64,000 nucleotides of DNA from Chondrilla cf. caribensis (lineage: Eukaryota; Porifera; Demospongiae; Chondrillida; Chondrillidae), in contig OZ026554.1 of assembly GCA_964020155.1 (NCBI GenBank), positions 3,002,827 to 3,066,826 on the forward strand, written 5' to 3'. The position numbers were made by a program, and so were the translations under genes. This document shows, one piece after another, positions 61,601-64,000 of this stretch. Under the pieces are notes generated by a model, which had not been told where the DNA came from, made no database searches, and worked only from the letters and a program-made list of their open reading frames with translations. The stretch's first letter is position 1, and each line of letters begins with the position of its first letter.

Positions 61601-62543
61601 GGTCAGTTTATACGTACATACAGTACAGTACATGTATTTATTGTTTTTCTGAATGTTATCATCTGAGTTATGACGGTACATGTGTACATGCCACCCTACA
61701 GCTTCTATCCACTATTCCCTCCTCATGAGTCTACCTCTGTTGATATCGAAGATCTGTACAAAAAGGCAAAACTCCCCTTCAAACCTGATATTCTTCTACT
61801 TCCATCTGAATTGAAGCCATTCATTAAGGTATATACTGTACGTACATGCAGCATGCCTAATACATGCATACATAGCAGTACAATATACCTGGTACTATTT
61901 GACGTTGAGGGATGTTGTACACAATAATGGCAGAACAGGCATGTCTTGGTTTCTATTTTTTCCACAATGTTTATTACCACCTACAGTACTCAACAGTCAT
62001 CCGATTTGACATTGTAGGAAATATTTGCTATAATACCTTCAGTCCATAGCCATTTGTCTTTCGTGGATTGTGAGTGTGAAATTCAGGAGGTTTGTCCCTT
62101 GGAGTTATTCTTGTCTGTTTCTAGGTACAAACCTACTTTAACAAGCTCATGAAGTGAGCCTGAATGTTACAATTGTATACAATATGCCTCCCGTGAAAGG
62201 ATTGTACATATCCTGTGTAATGGAGAAAATGTCACCCTATATGCATACTATTATGTCCACTATACACAGGGTAGTAGGCATGTCAGGGGTATTGTGTTAT
62301 TCTAGAAATATACATGTTATTATATAGATAGTACATGTTGTATCATCTTAGTGACAGCCTCATCTGTGAATTATTTGTTTCCATTGACTGCAGGTCTTAC
62401 ATGGTGGTATGTGTGTCAATCCTGGAGTTGCTGCCAAAGGGAAGTCCAAAGGGACTTATTCATTATTATTTTGCCCAAAAGACGACAACCTCACAAAGGA
62501 GTATGGAACTAAACTCTCTTGCAAAATACTGCACGTTCAGTGA
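46622..62543 (+). CDS. POLA2: DNA polymerase alpha subunit B, 582 aa, 19 exons
   Basis: Regulatory B subunit of the DNA polymerase alpha-primase complex that starts DNA synthesis in the nucleus. Coding exons: 46622-46694, 46873-46997, 48546-48631, 48774-48834, 48905-48999, 49399-49440, 50597-50733, 51168-51259, 53688-53846, 54506-54565, 54636-54681, 54799-54914, 56270-56308, 56380-56456, 60578-60653, 61105-61229, 61539-61601, 61702-61828, 62394-62543. They are in phase throughout (1,749 nt). Blocks matching the human protein (598 aa): the helical N-terminal domain; LVDNDVINAYSMPGSSQ; ATQKNYEQSD; an OB region (EVSQGHVVKLDLS, SIFSGQVVVVRGVCTGKELV); and the inactive phosphoesterase fold (AAGPFTTNDKLDYEPLNDLL, VLCGPFVDARHP, IIPSQFDLPHHQVYPQPAF, MSINGVSVAISSADIL). 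The C-terminal blocks are YPLFPP, LLLPSELKPFIK and GGMCVNPGVAAKG. Exons 6-7 (central linker) are the weakest matches. Introns 8 and 14 hold LINEs. Confidence 0.95.
47200..48420. repeat. POLA2 intron 2: inverted clusters of TGTGTTCACCT motifs
   Basis: 47240-48130 carries many degenerate copies of CTGTGTTCACCTG / GTTTACTTG. From about 48185 to 48410 the complement appears (CAGGTGAACTCAGG, ACACAGGTGAACACAG, AGAGGTGAAAAC, AAACACAGGCAAACA). The spacing is irregular. The two clusters form a long, imperfect inverted arrangement. Confidence 0.65.
50013..50250. repeat. POLA2 intron 6: degenerate ~55-bp tandem repeat
   Basis: About five imperfect units containing CGGTAAATATTCCGAGGCTCG and GGGTTCGGCAAGTTTCCTC. 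One more related unit lies in intron 12 at about 55063-55095 (TTCATTCGGTAAGTATCCTG). Confidence 0.7.
51295..52862 (-). mobile_element. RTE-type LINE, internally decayed, in POLA2 intron 8 with 13-bp target duplication
   Basis: Minus strand. The endonuclease start is at 52800 (RFGAWNIRTMKGKETELVEE, LGVSEAKMRG). RT pieces follow: QGLTEGGTMDEQGSFRRGRD near 52400, VRQGC.LSPWFFNAIMD near 52080, and a 197-codon frame with IGIVMFADDMVMMAETEKAL, VNWKKSKVMS and MKYLGATISSDGSM (52033 to 51440). The 3' end is an (ATTG)n tract at 51308-51325. ACCCAGTAACTGA occurs on both sides (51295-51307 and 52850-52862) as the target-site duplication. The endonuclease is mostly deleted and frames are broken, so it is inactive. 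FGAWN.RT, FADD and LG..I..DG are the usual RTE blocks. Confidence 0.92.
57037..59950 (+). mobile_element. Longest copy of the FADDAAA LINE family, with Cys-rich N-terminus, in POLA2 intron 14
   Basis: Sense orientation. At 57039 a Cys-rich start reads CCQCNSSSTCRNCVCRKKNR then SCTNCQPICRRKC, a CXC-like pattern. Conserved blocks follow: ALLLQKPHKKSRNKS (57515), LRVKGAAGPSGLDSCVWRR (57970), VRPIVVGEVLCRIIGKAV (58155), LCTGQMAGSEAAVHTINALF, LLIDVSNAFNCLNRQVAF, the catalytic QLWFADDAAS near 58605, LLALPVRHGGLGISIP (59065) and FALHKSEFHDALCLRYNWS. The zinc block CACSSSFSLDHALNCLKGGS lies near 59460, followed by ARSDICAPGFGG and VCNPNAQSYRNLS. At least six frame breaks make it inactive. It lacks the last ~100 residues seen in the 28570-29424 copy, so its 3' end (about 59830-59950) is uncertain. 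The 5' border is about 56990-57036. Confidence 0.85.
59951..60577. other. Remainder of POLA2 intron 14
   Basis: AT-rich intron with no further recognised element. Confidence 0.5.
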
Positions 62544-62548
62544 TCATG

Positions 62549-64000
<1,452 letters not shown>

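Overview
This is a eukaryotic nuclear window. Genes are split by introns with GT..AG borders, intergenic DNA is AT-rich and full of (GT)n microsatellites, and there is abundant non-LTR, LTR and miniature inverted-repeat transposon debris. The gene set (COX4, mitochondrial 2,4-dienoyl-CoA reductase, DNA polymerase alpha subunit B, a secreted two-domain fasciclin protein, GH27 alpha-galactosidase, a WDR11 piece) is that of an animal. Compact genes and LINEs of the kinds common in sponges and cnidarians suggest an early-branching invertebrate, perhaps a demosponge. That placement is an inference and no single feature proves it.

Layout. 0-2.2 kb: a decayed WDR11 fragment. 2.2-11.2 kb: a transposon graveyard. 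Two opposed fragments of one LINE family flank a ~1.7 kb minisatellite, followed by remains of a LINE with a restriction-like endonuclease. 11.2-18.3 kb: two copies of a short host segment. Each copy is interrupted by a different transposon, a 4.3 kb Ty3/gypsy element in one and a 382 bp MITE in the other, so each shows the other's empty site. 20.2-23.3 kb: COX4 (minus) and a divergent unassigned gene (plus). 24.3-31 kb: microsatellites, single-pass membrane-protein exons and a related second copy, and a minisatellite split by a LINE insertion. 31.4-36.1 kb: a ~480 bp hairpin repeat, then an inverted ('twin-primed'-looking) L2/CR1-type LINE whose ORF carries a 2A ribosome-skipping motif and a PHD finger. 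36.1-39.2 kb: a GH27 alpha-galactosidase locus with frame breaks and no visible first exon. 40.0-43.6 kb: an intact DECR1-like gene. 44.2-45.7 kb: the fasciclin gene. 46.6-62.5 kb: complete 19-exon POLA2 with two LINEs in its introns. 62.5-64.0 kb: the 3' exons of a second DECR1-like gene on the minus strand, ending 5 bases from the POLA2 stop.

The host genes form no operon. They are housekeeping genes: mitochondrial respiration, mitochondrial fatty-acid oxidation, DNA replication and extracellular adhesion. Notable arrangements are the divergent COX4 pair, the tail-to-tail POLA2/DECR pair, and the two DECR paralogues in inverted orientation about 19 kb apart. DECR1, POLA2, COX4, the fasciclin gene and a 1,283-codon gag-pol frame are all free of frame breaks, so the indels in the WDR11 and alpha-galactosidase loci are more likely real decay than sequencing noise.
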